Assembly (NCBI RefSeq): GCF_000423565.1
Contig: NZ_KE384043.1
Span: 1-53,324 of the forward strand
DNA: 53,324 bases
Direction: 5' to 3'
Source of the DNA: Runella zeae DSM 19591
Lineage (GTDB): Bacteria; Bacteroidota; Bacteroidia; Cytophagales; Spirosomataceae
Both the position numbers and the translations under genes were made by a program. This document shows, one piece after another, positions 1 to 7,275 of the stretch (its first letter is position 1; each line of letters opens with the position of its first letter). The notes beneath the pieces are model-generated. The model made no database searches, was not told the DNA's origin, and saw only the letters and a list, made by a program, of their open reading frames with translations.

Positions 1-312
1 GTATATGTTGATTTAGGTTATCTTGGTATTCAGAAAGAATACAAATTTTTGTCTTTAAAGATTCCATTTAAAAAGCCCAAAAAAAGCAAAAAAAATCCTT
101 ATCCAAGCTTAACATTAGAGCAAAAAAACTACAACAAGTCTATTAGTAAAAAGCGAGTTTTTGTAGAAAATGCAATTGCAGGAATAAAACGTTATCATAT
201 TTTAATTAACAAGTATAGAGGAAAATCTAAGGAAAAATTTGATGAAAGTATTGAATTATGCGCAGGCCTTTGGAACTTCAAAATCGACTTTAAGAAAAAG
301 ATAACTTGTTAG
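1..312 (+). pseudogene. IS5-like DDE transposase, C-terminal fragment
   Basis: The frame is open from the first base of the window and ends at TAG 310-312, so only about 103 C-terminal residues are visible. The segment SKKRVFVENAIAGIKRYHIL, followed by a short basic tail, is the typical end of IS5/HARBI-type (DDE_Tnp_4) transposases, where the Glu in VENAI is the last residue of the DDE triad. The sequence is very AT-rich compared with genes after 2 kb. Because the 5' part lies outside the window, I cannot tell whether the element is intact. The frame of the next gene is open directly downstream, which suggests the element end lies very close to this stop. Confidence 0.75.
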
Positions 313-379
313 TAATCAACAAGAAAACAACTCTATTATTGAAGAAATTAAAGTTGGTTCAGAAGAAAAAGGTATTAAA

Positions 380-1066
380 ATGTTGAGTGAATTGTATAGT
401 AAGCTAGAAGATGCGAAAAATGAAGTGTATAGGATGACCGAAGAAAAAGAAAACCTTCGTATTGAAAAAAGTAGAGAGAATAAAAGGTTGTTTGAAGAAA
501 ATAGAAAACTGATTAATGAGATTAATAGCAATAAATCGCAAAAAACTGATTTGTTATTAAAATATAAAGTTAAGTCATTAGGGGGTGATTTAATGTTGAA
601 AAATCAAGAAATGGAAAAAATAAAAAAAGATAATAAAGAACGAATTCGAACGCTAGAAGTTGAAAATAAGAACCTGAAAAAAGATTTAGATAGGTTAAAG
701 GAAGAAAATAAAATAACTAAAAATGAAGGTTTTAGAATAGATGTTGTTCTTAGTGATAAACTTAAGTTGGAAAAAGAAATAGAAAAACTAAAAAGAGAGA
801 AAGATGACTATAAAAAAAGGCTAGAGAACTGTCAAAAAGAGTTAAGAAAGCATGGTTTAATACCTACGACACATACATCACATTCAACTCATAAAAGTTT
901 AGTGCTCGAAAATTCTGATAAGGTGTCATATAAAGGAGGTATTTCAGAAGATGGTTCAGTAGGATTTGGTAATGAACGTCGTGAAAGCGGAAAAATGGGG
1001 TCATTATCATCGTTTGATAATTATAATGACGACTTCAATGAAAATTATCCTAATGAATATTACTGA
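380..1066 (+). CDS. Coiled-coil hypothetical protein, AT-rich
   Basis: 228 residues. Residues 1-160 are almost entirely Lys/Glu/Leu/Asn-rich heptad-like sequence, predicting a long coiled coil. The tail (about 165-228) is Ser/His/Asn/Asp-rich and probably disordered, ending NYPNEYY. No enzymatic motif or signal peptide is visible. The ATG at 380 has a purine-rich GAAAAAGG eight bases upstream. However, the same frame stays open back to 305, just after the transposase stop, with protein-like content. The true N-terminus may therefore have been cut off by the insertion element. Base composition is far more AT-rich than the rest of the window, pointing to horizontal acquisition. Function unknown. 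Confidence 0.6.
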   Translation: MLSELYSKLEDAKNEVYRMTEEKENLRIEKSRENKRLFEENRKLINEINSNKSQKTDLLLKYKVKSLGGDLMLKNQEMEKIKKDNKERIRTLEVENKNLKKDLDRLKEENKITKNEGFRIDVVLSDKLKLEKEIEKLKREKDDYKKRLENCQKELRKHGLIPTTHTSHSTHKSLVLENSDKVSYKGGISEDGSVGFGNERRESGKMGSLSSFDNYNDDFNENYPNEYY

Positions 1067-1202
1067 TTCTTCAATGGAATGCCCTATACATAAAGATAAA
1101 GGCCTTCTTATTCAAAATTTTTACATCGCCAACAGCGAAACTCCAGCCGACAAAATCCTAGGCACCGACGCCATGGGCGCTGAGTTGCTGAAGCATTTGT
1201 AG
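1067..1202 (+). pseudogene. Possible 3' remnant of a truncated chromosomal gene
   Basis: From about 1110 the composition changes from very AT-rich to the window average. A short in-frame stretch reads NFYIANSETPADKILGTDAM and then GAELLKHL before TAG 1200-1202. It looks like the C-terminus of a normal chromosomal protein whose 5' part was replaced by the AT-rich block on the left. I do not recognise the family. The upstream part of this frame overlaps the coiled-coil gene and looks non-coding. This is an inference from composition and protein-like appearance only. Confidence 0.3.
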
Positions 1203-1235
1203 AATCACTGATTCAAAACGTTAAAAACGTACTGT

Positions 1236-1284
1236 CAAAGCCCCACCTAGCCATCGTTTGGAGGGTGGTTATTTTGGGGCTTTG
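1236..1284. repeat. Degenerate copy of a ~48-nt palindromic repeat
   Basis: The outer arms CAAAGCCCC and GGGGCTTTG pair perfectly over 9 bp, and the inner TAGCCA/TGGTTA pairs with one wobble. It has the same length and layout as the perfect palindrome at 1992-2039, so it is a decayed second copy. There is no T-run, so it is not a classical terminator. Confidence 0.7.
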
Positions 1285-1333
1285 ATAATAATCATTTAAA
1301 AAGGCAGCTGTCTAATCCTAATCTTACGGTCAT

Positions 1334-1663
1334 CTACCGTAGCAGTGGCTCCAGTTTCAAGATGAGGAAGCAATTCTGATAATCTGATAAGTGGTCTTCG
1401 ACAAATGACTCTAAAAATGTTTTACTCATTTTTGAAGCTCGGAATGTTAATACAGAAGGTTTAGGCTCATTATTTAAAGCCGCTAATCGAGAAAAATCTA
1501 AAGTTACAATAGTGAAACCATTTGCCTGCGCAAATACCCTTATAATCTCATCAGTAGTATTGGTTAGCCCATAATCAGAAACATGAAAGCCTTCGTGATT
1601 GTTGTCAATACAGAATACTTTACTGTAATACGAAGGCAGATTTTCCTCTAAGAGAAACTTCAT
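1334..1663 (-). CDS. DUF5615 PIN-like protein (putative toxin)
   Basis: 109 residues beginning MKFLLEENLP, the hallmark N-terminus of DUF5615 PIN-like proteins, with the acidic residue pair at the start. An internal DYGLTNTTDEIIRVFAQANG segment and FTIVTLDFSRL (the second acidic site) match the family layout. Members are usually encoded with a DUF433 protein and are treated as VapC-like ribonuclease toxins, although the biochemistry of most is untested. The start overlaps the stop of the upstream DUF433 frame by an ATGA, indicating translational coupling. The partner's 5' end has a stop codon, so the regulation of this toxin is questionable here. Family assignment is firm; toxicity is inferred. 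Confidence 0.85.
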   Translation of the reverse strand: MKFLLEENLPSYYSKVFCIDNNHEGFHVSDYGLTNTTDEIIRVFAQANGFTIVTLDFSRLAALNNEPKPSVLTFRASKMSKTFLESFVEDHLSDYQNCFLILKLEPLLR

Positions 1664-1896
1664 GCTGCTTTCATAGGAATGTATATTTCTTGGATGCGCT
1701 GCGCCGCAAACATAATCACCTCATTAATAGCAGTTTCAGATAATTGAGAAAAAGCAACAAGTAAATCACCAACCGACATTCCACCAGCAATATGTGCCAA
1801 AATAGATGATACCGTAATACGCGTATCTTTGACTCGTGGTAAACCTTGGCAAATGCCTGCATCAGCAACGATTTAAGTGAAATTAGTAATTTGCAT
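1660..1896 (-). pseudogene. DUF433 antitoxin-like gene with in-frame TAA at codon 8
   Basis: Read from ATG 1896-1894, the frame gives seven residues, a TAA (1875-1873), then about 70 residues containing GICQGLPRVKDTRITVSSIL and HIAGGMSVGDLLVAFSQLSE. This is a clear match to the DUF433 (VapB-like, winged/ribbon helix) antitoxin pattern with the PRVKDTRITV core. The frame ends in an ATGA overlap with the DUF5615 gene. The stop falls in the short lead-in before the conserved domain, so the domain itself is uninterrupted. Either the gene is a recent pseudogene, it starts at a non-standard codon after the stop, or the stop is a sequencing error. Confidence 0.75.
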
Positions 1897-1921
1897 GGTT
1901 ATTTTCTGATGTATTTATTTT

Positions 1922-1953
1922 TAAAGTTAGGTAGTTAAAAGCTTTTTGGCAAA
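1922..1953 (-). promoter_or_regulatory. Putative promoter of the DUF433/DUF5615 pair
   Basis: On the minus strand, TTTG (1953-1950) is followed after 20 bases by TAACTTTA (1929-1922). This is one mismatch from the Bacteroidota -33/-7 pattern TTG-N17-23-TAnnTTTG. It lies about 30 bases upstream of the DUF433 ATG. Confidence 0.4.
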
Positions 1954-1991
1954 TCTTAACACAATGATTCAACAACTGACAAACATACATT

Positions 1992-2039
1992 CAAAGCCCC
2001 GTATAGCCACCGTTTGAACGGTGGCTATACGGGGCTTTG
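1992..2039. repeat. Perfect 48-nt palindrome
   Basis: Two 23-nt arms starting CAAAGCCCCGTATAGCC are exactly complementary around a central TG. No T-tract follows. A degenerate copy sits at 1236-1284, on the other side of the toxin-antitoxin-like pair. It could form a cruciform or a very stable RNA hairpin. Confidence 0.85.
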
Positions 2040-2168
2040 CTCTATTCCACTTCAAGAAATACCCGAAGGTATGAATTCTGATAGACTCCAACATTTGGAA
2101 GCGATTGCACCGTGCACTTATGAGAATACAGTCCTTGCTAAATCCATATGCCTTGATAGACAATGAAT

Positions 2169-2507
2169 TTAGGTCTCATGGGCTTGTAAGAGCCGCGATT
2201 TGATAATAAAACGTACCCCCATCGGAATCTCTAAAGAAAAACTCGCCCCTCTACCAGAGACGACGTCGAGCGTTAAATGCGTGTGTTGCCAATACTCAAA
2301 CTGATCGCGGGACATATAAAATTCGCAGCCGTGGATTTCTCCCAGCTTCACATCAGTTTCATTCAACATCAACTCCCCCACCTCAAAGCACATGGGCGCT
2401 GACCCGTCGCAGCAGCCTCCACTTTGATGAAACATCAGTTCTCCATATTTGGCACGTAATGTATCAACGACTTGCTCCGCTTCTTTGGTAATTGCGATTC
2501 TGGACAT
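2169..2507 (-). CDS. DUF779 domain-containing protein
   Basis: 112 residues. The motif QSGGCCDGSAPMCF (residues 28-41, with Cys32, Cys33 and Cys40) is the signature of DUF779, a small family that almost always sits next to an acetaldehyde/aldehyde dehydrogenase gene. The length is typical. It lies 64 bp downstream of the ALDH gene on the same strand, so the two probably form one transcript. The conserved cysteines suggest metal binding or a redox role supporting the dehydrogenase. The exact function is not known from the sequence. Confidence 0.9.
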   Translation of the reverse strand: MSRIAITKEAEQVVDTLRAKYGELMFHQSGGCCDGSAPMCFEVGELMLNETDVKLGEIHGCEFYMSRDQFEYWQHTHLTLDVVSGRGASFSLEIPMGVRFIIKSRLLQAHET

Positions 2508-2571
2508 AGCGATATTTATTAAAAAACCTGTGAGGGTTTAACCCCACAGGTTTACCCTTTTCCCTACTAGC

Positions 2572-4095
2572 CTAAAAGAATCCTAATTTATTTTTGTCAT
2601 ACGAAATCAACATATTTTTGGCCTGACGATAATGATTCAACATCATTTTGTGCGTCTCGCGGCCAATACCTGATTTTTTATACCCGCCAAACGGTGCGTG
2701 CGCAGGATACGCATGGTAGCAGTTTACCCAGACACGACCCGCTTGCACCGCACGCGCTACTTTGTAGGCTTGGTGGGTGTCACGCGTCCATACCCCCGCG
2801 CCGAGGCCATAAAGTGTATCGTTGGCAATCGAAATCGCTTCCTCTTCCGTTTTGAAAGTAGTGACGCACACCACTGGCCCAAAAATTTCTTCTTGGAAAA
2901 TGCGCATTTTGTTGTTGCCTTTAAACAACGTTGGTTTGATATAATACCCACCTTCAAGGCCTTCGTTGTAAGCTGCGCCTCCACCTGTTAGTAGTTCGGC
3001 TCCTTCTTCTTTACCGAGGTCGATATAATGAAGAATTTTCTGGTATTGATCGTTTGATGCCTGTGCCCCCATCATCGTATTTGGGTCGAGCGGGTGGCCA
3101 AGTTTAATAGCTTCAATGCGGTCTACCACCCGCTGGATAAAGGCGTCATAAATAGATTCTTCCACCAAAATACGCGATGGACACGTACATACTTCGCCTT
3201 GGTTGAGGGCAAACATCGTAGCTCCTTCCAAACATTTATCGAAGAATTCGTCGTCGGCATCCATGATACTTTTGAAGAAAATATTTGGTGATTTTCCTCC
3301 CAGTTCAAGCGTAACAGGGATGATATTTTTAGAGGCATATTGCATAATCAATTGCCCTGTTGTTGTCTCTCCCGTAAAAGCTATTTTGTTGATTCGGGAG
3401 CTAGATGCCAACGGCTTCCCTGCTTCGATACCAAACCCATTCACGATATTCAAAACTCCCGCAGGCAATACTTCCTGAATCAATTCGGCCAATGCCATAA
3501 TTCCCACGGGCGTTTGCTCGGCAGGCTTCAAGACCACACAGTTTCCAGCGGCGAGTGCAGGTGCTATTTTCCAAGCTGCCATCAACAACGGAAAGTTCCA
3601 AGGAATAATTTGGCCTACTACTCCAAGGGGTTCGTGTACAATTAGCGATAAAGTGTTTGAATCCAACTCCGACGCCGAGCCTTCTTCTGCCCGAATCACG
3701 CCCGCAAAGTAGCGGAAGTGGTCAATCGCTAAAGGTAAATCAGCGGCCTTGGTTTCGCGGATTGGCTTACCGTTGTCCCACGTTTCTACGCTTGCCAACA
3801 ATTCTAAATTTGCTTCCATGACATCGGCGATTTTGAGCAAAATATTACTCCGAGTTGCCACCGATGTATTGTTCCAATAAGGAGCTGCGGCCCAAGCTGC
3901 ATCCAAGGCAAGGTTGATATCTTCTTCGGTCGAGCGAGCGACTTTCGTAAATACTTGGCCATCAACGGGTGAGGTGGTTTCAAAATATTCGCCTTTGACA
4001 GGACTGACCCATTGTCCGCCAATGAAATTATCGTAGTGGGTTTTGAAGATTGGCTTTGCTACCAAGTTGTTTTGTTGGGTGATTAGGGTTGACAT
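2572..4095 (-). CDS. NAD(P)-dependent aldehyde dehydrogenase (acetaldehyde-type)
   Basis: 507 residues, the full length for the ALDH superfamily. The cofactor-binding region around [20 protein letters not shown] (165-184) and the general base Glu264 in LELGGK are present. The nucleophile is Cys303 in [11 protein letters not shown]. It oxidises aldehydes to acids in the cytoplasm. The neighbouring DUF779 gene and a divergent AraC activator are the usual setting of the AldB/AcoD acetaldehyde dehydrogenase group, so acetaldehyde or a similar short aldehyde is the likely substrate. The second Cys (305) two residues after the nucleophile is common in this group. Start chosen at ATG 4095, which gives a standard N-terminus. 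Confidence 0.93.
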   Translation of the reverse strand: MSTLITQQNNLVAKPIFKTHYDNFIGGQWVSPVKGEYFETTSPVDGQVFTKVARSTEEDINLALDAAWAAAPYWNNTSVATRSNILLKIADVMEANLELLASVETWDNGKPIRETKAADLPLAIDHFRYFAGVIRAEEGSASELDSNTLSLIVHEPLGVVGQIIPWNFPLLMAAWKIAPALAAGNCVVLKPAEQTPVGIMALAELIQEVLPAGVLNIVNGFGIEAGKPLASSSRINKIAFTGETTTGQLIMQYASKNIIPVTLELGGKSPNIFFKSIMDADDEFFDKCLEGATMFALNQGEVCTCPSRILVEESIYDAFIQRVVDRIEAIKLGHPLDPNTMMGAQASNDQYQKILHYIDLGKEEGAELLTGGGAAYNEGLEGGYYIKPTLFKGNNKMRIFQEEIFGPVVCVTTFKTEEEAISIANDTLYGLGAGVWTRDTHQAYKVARAVQAGRVWVNCYHAYPAHAPFGGYKKSGIGRETHKMMLNHYRQAKNMLISYDKNKLGFF

Positions 4096-4116
4096 AGTTG
4101 TAAGGGCTTTGTGTTA

Positions 4117-4150
4117 CAAAAAGATTTTGCACAAAACAACCTTCAAAAAA
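4117..4150 (-). promoter_or_regulatory. Putative promoter of the ALDH-DUF779 operon
   Basis: On the minus strand a TTG within TTTTTTG (ending at 4144) is followed after 19 bases by TCTTTTTG (4124-4117). This is one mismatch from TAnnTTTG and lies about 20 bases upstream of the ALDH ATG. A weak -7 box would fit an activator-dependent promoter. Confidence 0.4.
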
Positions 4151-4165
4151 TTACATTTGATTGAC

Positions 4166-4232
4166 CTATCCTGCTCACTATTTTCCCTATCCTATCAACT
4201 GATTGCACTATTCTATCAACTATTGCACTATA
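4166..4232. promoter_or_regulatory. Direct-repeat operator region between ALDH and araC-type gene
   Basis: CTATC occurs at 4166, 4187, 4192 and 4213, so two pairs are spaced exactly 21 bp (two helical turns) apart. The last pair forms near-identical tandem copies, CTATCAACTGATTGCACTAT (4192-4211) and CTATCAACTATTGCACTATA (4213-4232). Tandem direct repeats upstream of a target promoter are typical for AraC-family activators. The region lies just upstream of the putative ALDH promoter. Confidence 0.6.
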
Positions 4233-4312
4233 CTACCATTTTGTCCATTTTTTACTTACTTTTAGTATGATTTTAAGAATTAATACAACAAATTCTTTAG
4301 CAATATAGACCT

Positions 4313-5242
4313 ATGGTTGAGTTAAATCCCTTGCATTACCAAAATCGCCGCCTCGAAACCTTGGTAGAGAATCGTACCCTGCATACGCTCAATAATGCCG
4401 AACTCAACATCTTTGAGACCCACCAAAAGGCAGCGCAAGTGATGTTGCAGTTTCATGAACCTGTTTTGGCAAGTATGATACGCGGTAAAAAAATCATGCA
4501 TCTTCAGAATACTCCCTCGTTTGGTTTTTTGCCCGGCGAATCAGTGATTTTACCCTCTAATGAATTGATGTGTATTGATTTTCCTGAAGCTACTCAGCAA
4601 AACCCTACGCAGTGTTTGGCACTAGCATTCAACAAGTCCAAACTTCAGCAAACCGTTGATTTATTGAATGAACGGGGTGTCAAACAAAATGGGAAGGAAT
4701 GGAGCCTAACCGATTACAATTATCATTTTACCAACGACATTGCCATCAACCAAATCCTCCAACGGCTTATTTTTATTTTCACCGAAAACCATCCTTCCAA
4801 AGACATTTTTGCTGATATGCTGCTCCAAGAGCTTATCATTCGCATTTTGCAAACTGAATCGAAGAGTATTTACCTTAAAAAGTCTTACACCCAACCCAAC
4901 AACGACCGTATCTCGTTTGTGCTTAATTTCATTCGGGAAAATATCACCGAAGATCTCACGATTGAGTTACTGAGCGAAAAAGCTTACATGAGTGAGTCTA
5001 ATTTTTACCGTACATTTAAACACGAAACAGGAGCTTCCCCGATTGATTTTATCATTGAGGAACGCCTCAAACTCGCTGAAAGCCTACTACGTGACCCTAA
5101 AATGAGTGTCAAAGAAGTATTTATGGCTAGCGGATTTAATAGTTTTTCTTACTTCTGCCGTATTTTTAAGAAAAAGAAAAGTCTTTCTCCTACTGAGTTC
5201 AAAGAAAAATCTAATCAGCTCAAAAATTGGCATATAGCTTAG
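4313..5242 (+). CDS. AraC-family transcriptional activator
   Basis: 309 residues. The C-terminal ~100 residues carry two helix-turn-helix motifs: LTIELLSEKAYMSESNFYRT followed by FKHETGASPIDFI, and MSVKEVFMASGFNSFSYFCR followed by IFKKKKSLSPTEFK. This is the classical AraC/XylS DNA-binding domain. The N-terminal ~190 residues resemble the AraC_N-type sensory domain, including PGESVILPSNELMCIDFPEA. It is transcribed divergently from the ALDH-DUF779 pair, with direct repeats in the shared intergenic region. The simplest reading is an aldehyde- or alcohol-responsive activator of that operon. The ligand cannot be inferred from sequence. Confidence 0.9.
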   Translation: MVELNPLHYQNRRLETLVENRTLHTLNNAELNIFETHQKAAQVMLQFHEPVLASMIRGKKIMHLQNTPSFGFLPGESVILPSNELMCIDFPEATQQNPTQCLALAFNKSKLQQTVDLLNERGVKQNGKEWSLTDYNYHFTNDIAINQILQRLIFIFTENHPSKDIFADMLLQELIIRILQTESKSIYLKKSYTQPNNDRISFVLNFIRENITEDLTIELLSEKAYMSESNFYRTFKHETGASPIDFIIEERLKLAESLLRDPKMSVKEVFMASGFNSFSYFCRIFKKKKSLSPTEFKEKSNQLKNWHIA

Positions 5243-5263
5243 ACTAACACGCGTCGGATTCGT

Positions 5264-5672
5264 CGAGATGCCCGCTCCAACTTCCATTTGGGGCGAAATT
5301 TGGTTTAGCGTTTCTGACGCTTTTGTTCTGTACGCGTCGGAGACGCTAGACCGTGCCCGTCCCGAATCACAATTCGGGACGAGGTTCCCGAAACCCGCCC
5401 CACCTTTCATTTGGGGCGAAATTCGGTTTAGCGTTTCTGACGCTTTTGTTCTGTACGCGTCGGAGACGCTAGACCGTGCCCGTCCCGAATCAGAATTCGT
5501 GAGATGCCCGCCCCACCTTCCATTTGGGGCGAAATTTGGTTTAGCGTCTCTGACGCTTTTATTCTGTACGCTTCGGAGACGCTAAGCCGCGTCCGTCCCG
5601 AATCAGAATTCGGGACGAGCTCCCTTGCCCAATTCCAAATTAGGGCGAAATTCGGTTTTGCGTCTCTGATGC
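5264..5672. repeat. Tandem array of ~113-123 bp hairpin repeat units
   Basis: About 3.5 units, recognisable by CATTTGGGGCGAAATT starting at 5285, 5408 and 5521 and by a degenerate copy at 5636. Each full unit carries a mini-palindrome GCGT(T/C)TCTGACGC, a 13-nt spacer, and a second mini-palindrome GCGTCGGAGACGC (5308-5320/5334-5346, 5431-5443/5457-5469, 5544-5556/5570-5582). Then comes a hairpin with arms CGTCCCGAAT/ATTCGGGACG (5358-5381, 5594-5617; degenerate in the middle unit). The two mini-palindromes can also pair with each other. Reading frames across the array are artefacts of the repeats. The array fills the whole gap between the AraC and GNAT genes. Confidence 0.85.
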
Positions 5673-5704
5673 AATTGACGTAACTTTGGCGAAACATCTT
5701 CATC

Positions 5705-6202
5705 ATGTTTTATCTAGAAACTCCCCGCCTTGTTCTTCGCCTTTTTCAAGAAAGTAATGCCGCAGATTTATTTCGTATCGAAGGAAATCCTGATGTGATG
5801 CGCTACATTCGCCCGCCGGCGGTGGATGCTTCCCAAAGCTTGGCACGAATCCAACAAGAAATCATCTATAATGAGGCATATCCTGGACTAGGATTGTATG
5901 CGTGTTTTGAAAAAGAAACCAATACTTACGTAGGTTTGGCAAAAATAAAACATATCGACCCCACCGACGACATCGAAGTGGGCTATGCTTTTGTACCAGA
6001 AGCGTGGGGAAAGGGCTATGCCACCGAACTCACCAAAGCTGCTATTGAGTATATTCAAACGCATTTTGCAGGTCGTCGAATCATCGCTTTTATCCAAGCT
6101 CAAAACGCAAATTCGCGCAAGGTACTTGAAAAGTCAGGGATGAAAAAAATTGCAAGCGTATATCCTGGAAGGGAAGAAGCTGTGGTATTTGAATATTTTT
6201 AG
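5705..6202 (+). CDS. GNAT family N-acetyltransferase (RimJ/RimL type)
   Basis: 165 residues. It starts LETPRLVLRLF, typical of the Acetyltransf_3 (RimJ/RimL) branch, with the acetyl-CoA pyrophosphate-binding loop at AWGKGYATE (100-108). The C-terminal IIAFIQAQNANSRKVLEKSG is the usual beta6/beta7 region. It would transfer an acetyl group from acetyl-CoA to an amino group of a protein or small molecule; the substrate is not predictable. Its stop is only 4 bp from the stop of the convergent TIGR02757 gene, and no terminator hairpin separates them. Confidence 0.88.
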   Translation: MFYLETPRLVLRLFQESNAADLFRIEGNPDVMRYIRPPAVDASQSLARIQQEIIYNEAYPGLGLYACFEKETNTYVGLAKIKHIDPTDDIEVGYAFVPEAWGKGYATELTKAAIEYIQTHFAGRRIIAFIQAQNANSRKVLEKSGMKKIASVYPGREEAVVFEYF

Positions 6203-6206
6203 GAAC

Positions 6207-6977
6207 TTACATTTCCCCCTCTACTCCCAAACCAAACAACGCAAAATCGTACTTAACGGGGTCGTTTGCATCAAATTGTTTAAGATTTTCGGTCAACTCA
6301 AGTGCCGTTTGCCAGTCGGTAGTGGGACGCTGAATAAGTCCTAGCTTACGTGCTACGCGGTCTACGTGTACATCACAAGGACAGATGAGTTGCGAAGGTT
6401 GGAGGGTTTGCCAAAGTCCGAAGTCCACGCCTTTGTCATCTTTGCGCACCATCCAGCGCAGAAACATATTGAGCCGTTTGCAAGAAGATTTGCGCATGGG
6501 CGTAGCAATGTGTTTGCGGGTACGTTCGGGAAAGTCTTCAAGGCTAAAAAAAAGATTGTGAAAGCTTGCTAACCCTCTTTCTACATGCGTATCATCAGGC
6601 GTCAAATCTTGCACAAAAGCCCATTCGAGCGAAGAATGCTGGGCGTAATATTGTTTGAAAAAGTGCAGAAAATAAAGCGTATCGGTGGCGTTGAAAGTCC
6701 GATGCTTAAAGTTTAAAAATCTTTTGAGGTCTTGTTCTGTGTGATTCTTTACAAAATCATACGGTGCACCGTCCATGAGTTGAATCAACTCATTGCATTT
6801 ATTGATGATTGTTTTACGCTGTCCCCAAGCCAAAACCGCTGCCCAAAAACCCATGATTTCGATGTCTTGCAAACGCGAAAATTGGTGGGGGATACTGATG
6901 GGGTCGTAGGGGATAAAATCTGGCTGATTGTACTGAGCGACCTTTTTGTCGAGCAATTCTGCTACGTAATCAGTCAT
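6207..6977 (-). CDS. TIGR02757 family (DUF2400) protein
   Basis: 256 residues. The conserved blocks DPISIPHQFSRLQDIEIMGF, AAVLAWGQRKTIINKCNEL and the late CPCDVHVDRVARKLGL match the TIGR02757/DUF2400 family of Bacteroidota and some other bacteria. The CDVHVDRVARKLGL segment resembles a helix-hairpin-helix DNA glycosylase-like motif, which would suggest nucleic-acid binding, but the family role is uncharacterised. Its ATG overlaps the stop of the upstream small membrane protein by one base (TAATG), so the two are co-transcribed. Confidence 0.88.
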   Translation of the reverse strand: MTDYVAELLDKKVAQYNQPDFIPYDPISIPHQFSRLQDIEIMGFWAAVLAWGQRKTIINKCNELIQLMDGAPYDFVKNHTEQDLKRFLNFKHRTFNATDTLYFLHFFKQYYAQHSSLEWAFVQDLTPDDTHVERGLASFHNLFFSLEDFPERTRKHIATPMRKSSCKRLNMFLRWMVRKDDKGVDFGLWQTLQPSQLICPCDVHVDRVARKLGLIQRPTTDWQTALELTENLKQFDANDPVKYDFALFGLGVEGEM

Positions 6978-7165
6978 TAGATACTACGACCTCCTTTCAA
7001 TAGCCATACGAGTCCTTGCGACAAGCCCGAAAATAACCTTACCAAACCAGTGAATACCAGCGTGAATAGAGAAATAAAAGGATAAAAAATAGTGAACCCT
7101 ACGCTCCAAATACGATAGCCGAGGGTATTTTTCATTTGTTCGCGTTGTTGGCGGCGAGAGAGCAT
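6977..7165 (-). CDS. Small membrane protein, co-transcribed with TIGR02757 gene
   Basis: 62 residues. After a basic N-terminus (MLSRRQQREQMKN) comes a hydrophobic stretch of about 35 residues (IWSVGFTIFYPFISLFTLVF and onward), enough for one or two membrane passes, then a short basic tail. It overlaps the downstream gene by one base (TAATG), which supports it being real despite its size. No family recognised. A longer alternative frame starting at 7229 overlaps it but lacks coherent protein features. Confidence 0.65.
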   Translation of the reverse strand: MLSRRQQREQMKNTLGYRIWSVGFTIFYPFISLFTLVFTGLVRLFSGLSQGLVWLLKGGRSI

Positions 7166-7275
7166 TGTTAAGAATAATTGGTTGAAATAAGAATAGCCTA
7201 ATAGTCAAAGCTTTAGTTGACAACAACAAAGTTCGGGTTTTGGTTTGGCAAATAAAAATCTCACAGGCTTAGATT

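Noticed and set aside
1969-2163. 64-residue frame on the minus strand
   Set aside because: It runs straight through the perfect palindrome and has no protein-like features; the palindrome explains it.
5264-5672. CRISPR array
   Set aside because: Repeats are long, adjacent and hairpin-rich, with no constant short repeat separated by unique spacers and no cas genes.
5268-5706. Overlapping frames on both strands in the repeat array
   Set aside because: The translations repeat with the DNA units and exist only because the hairpin repeats lack stops.
7165-7229. Longer alternative frame (81 residues) overlapping the small membrane protein
   Set aside because: The 62-residue frame is coupled by TAATG to the next gene and has a coherent membrane segment; the alternative has neither.
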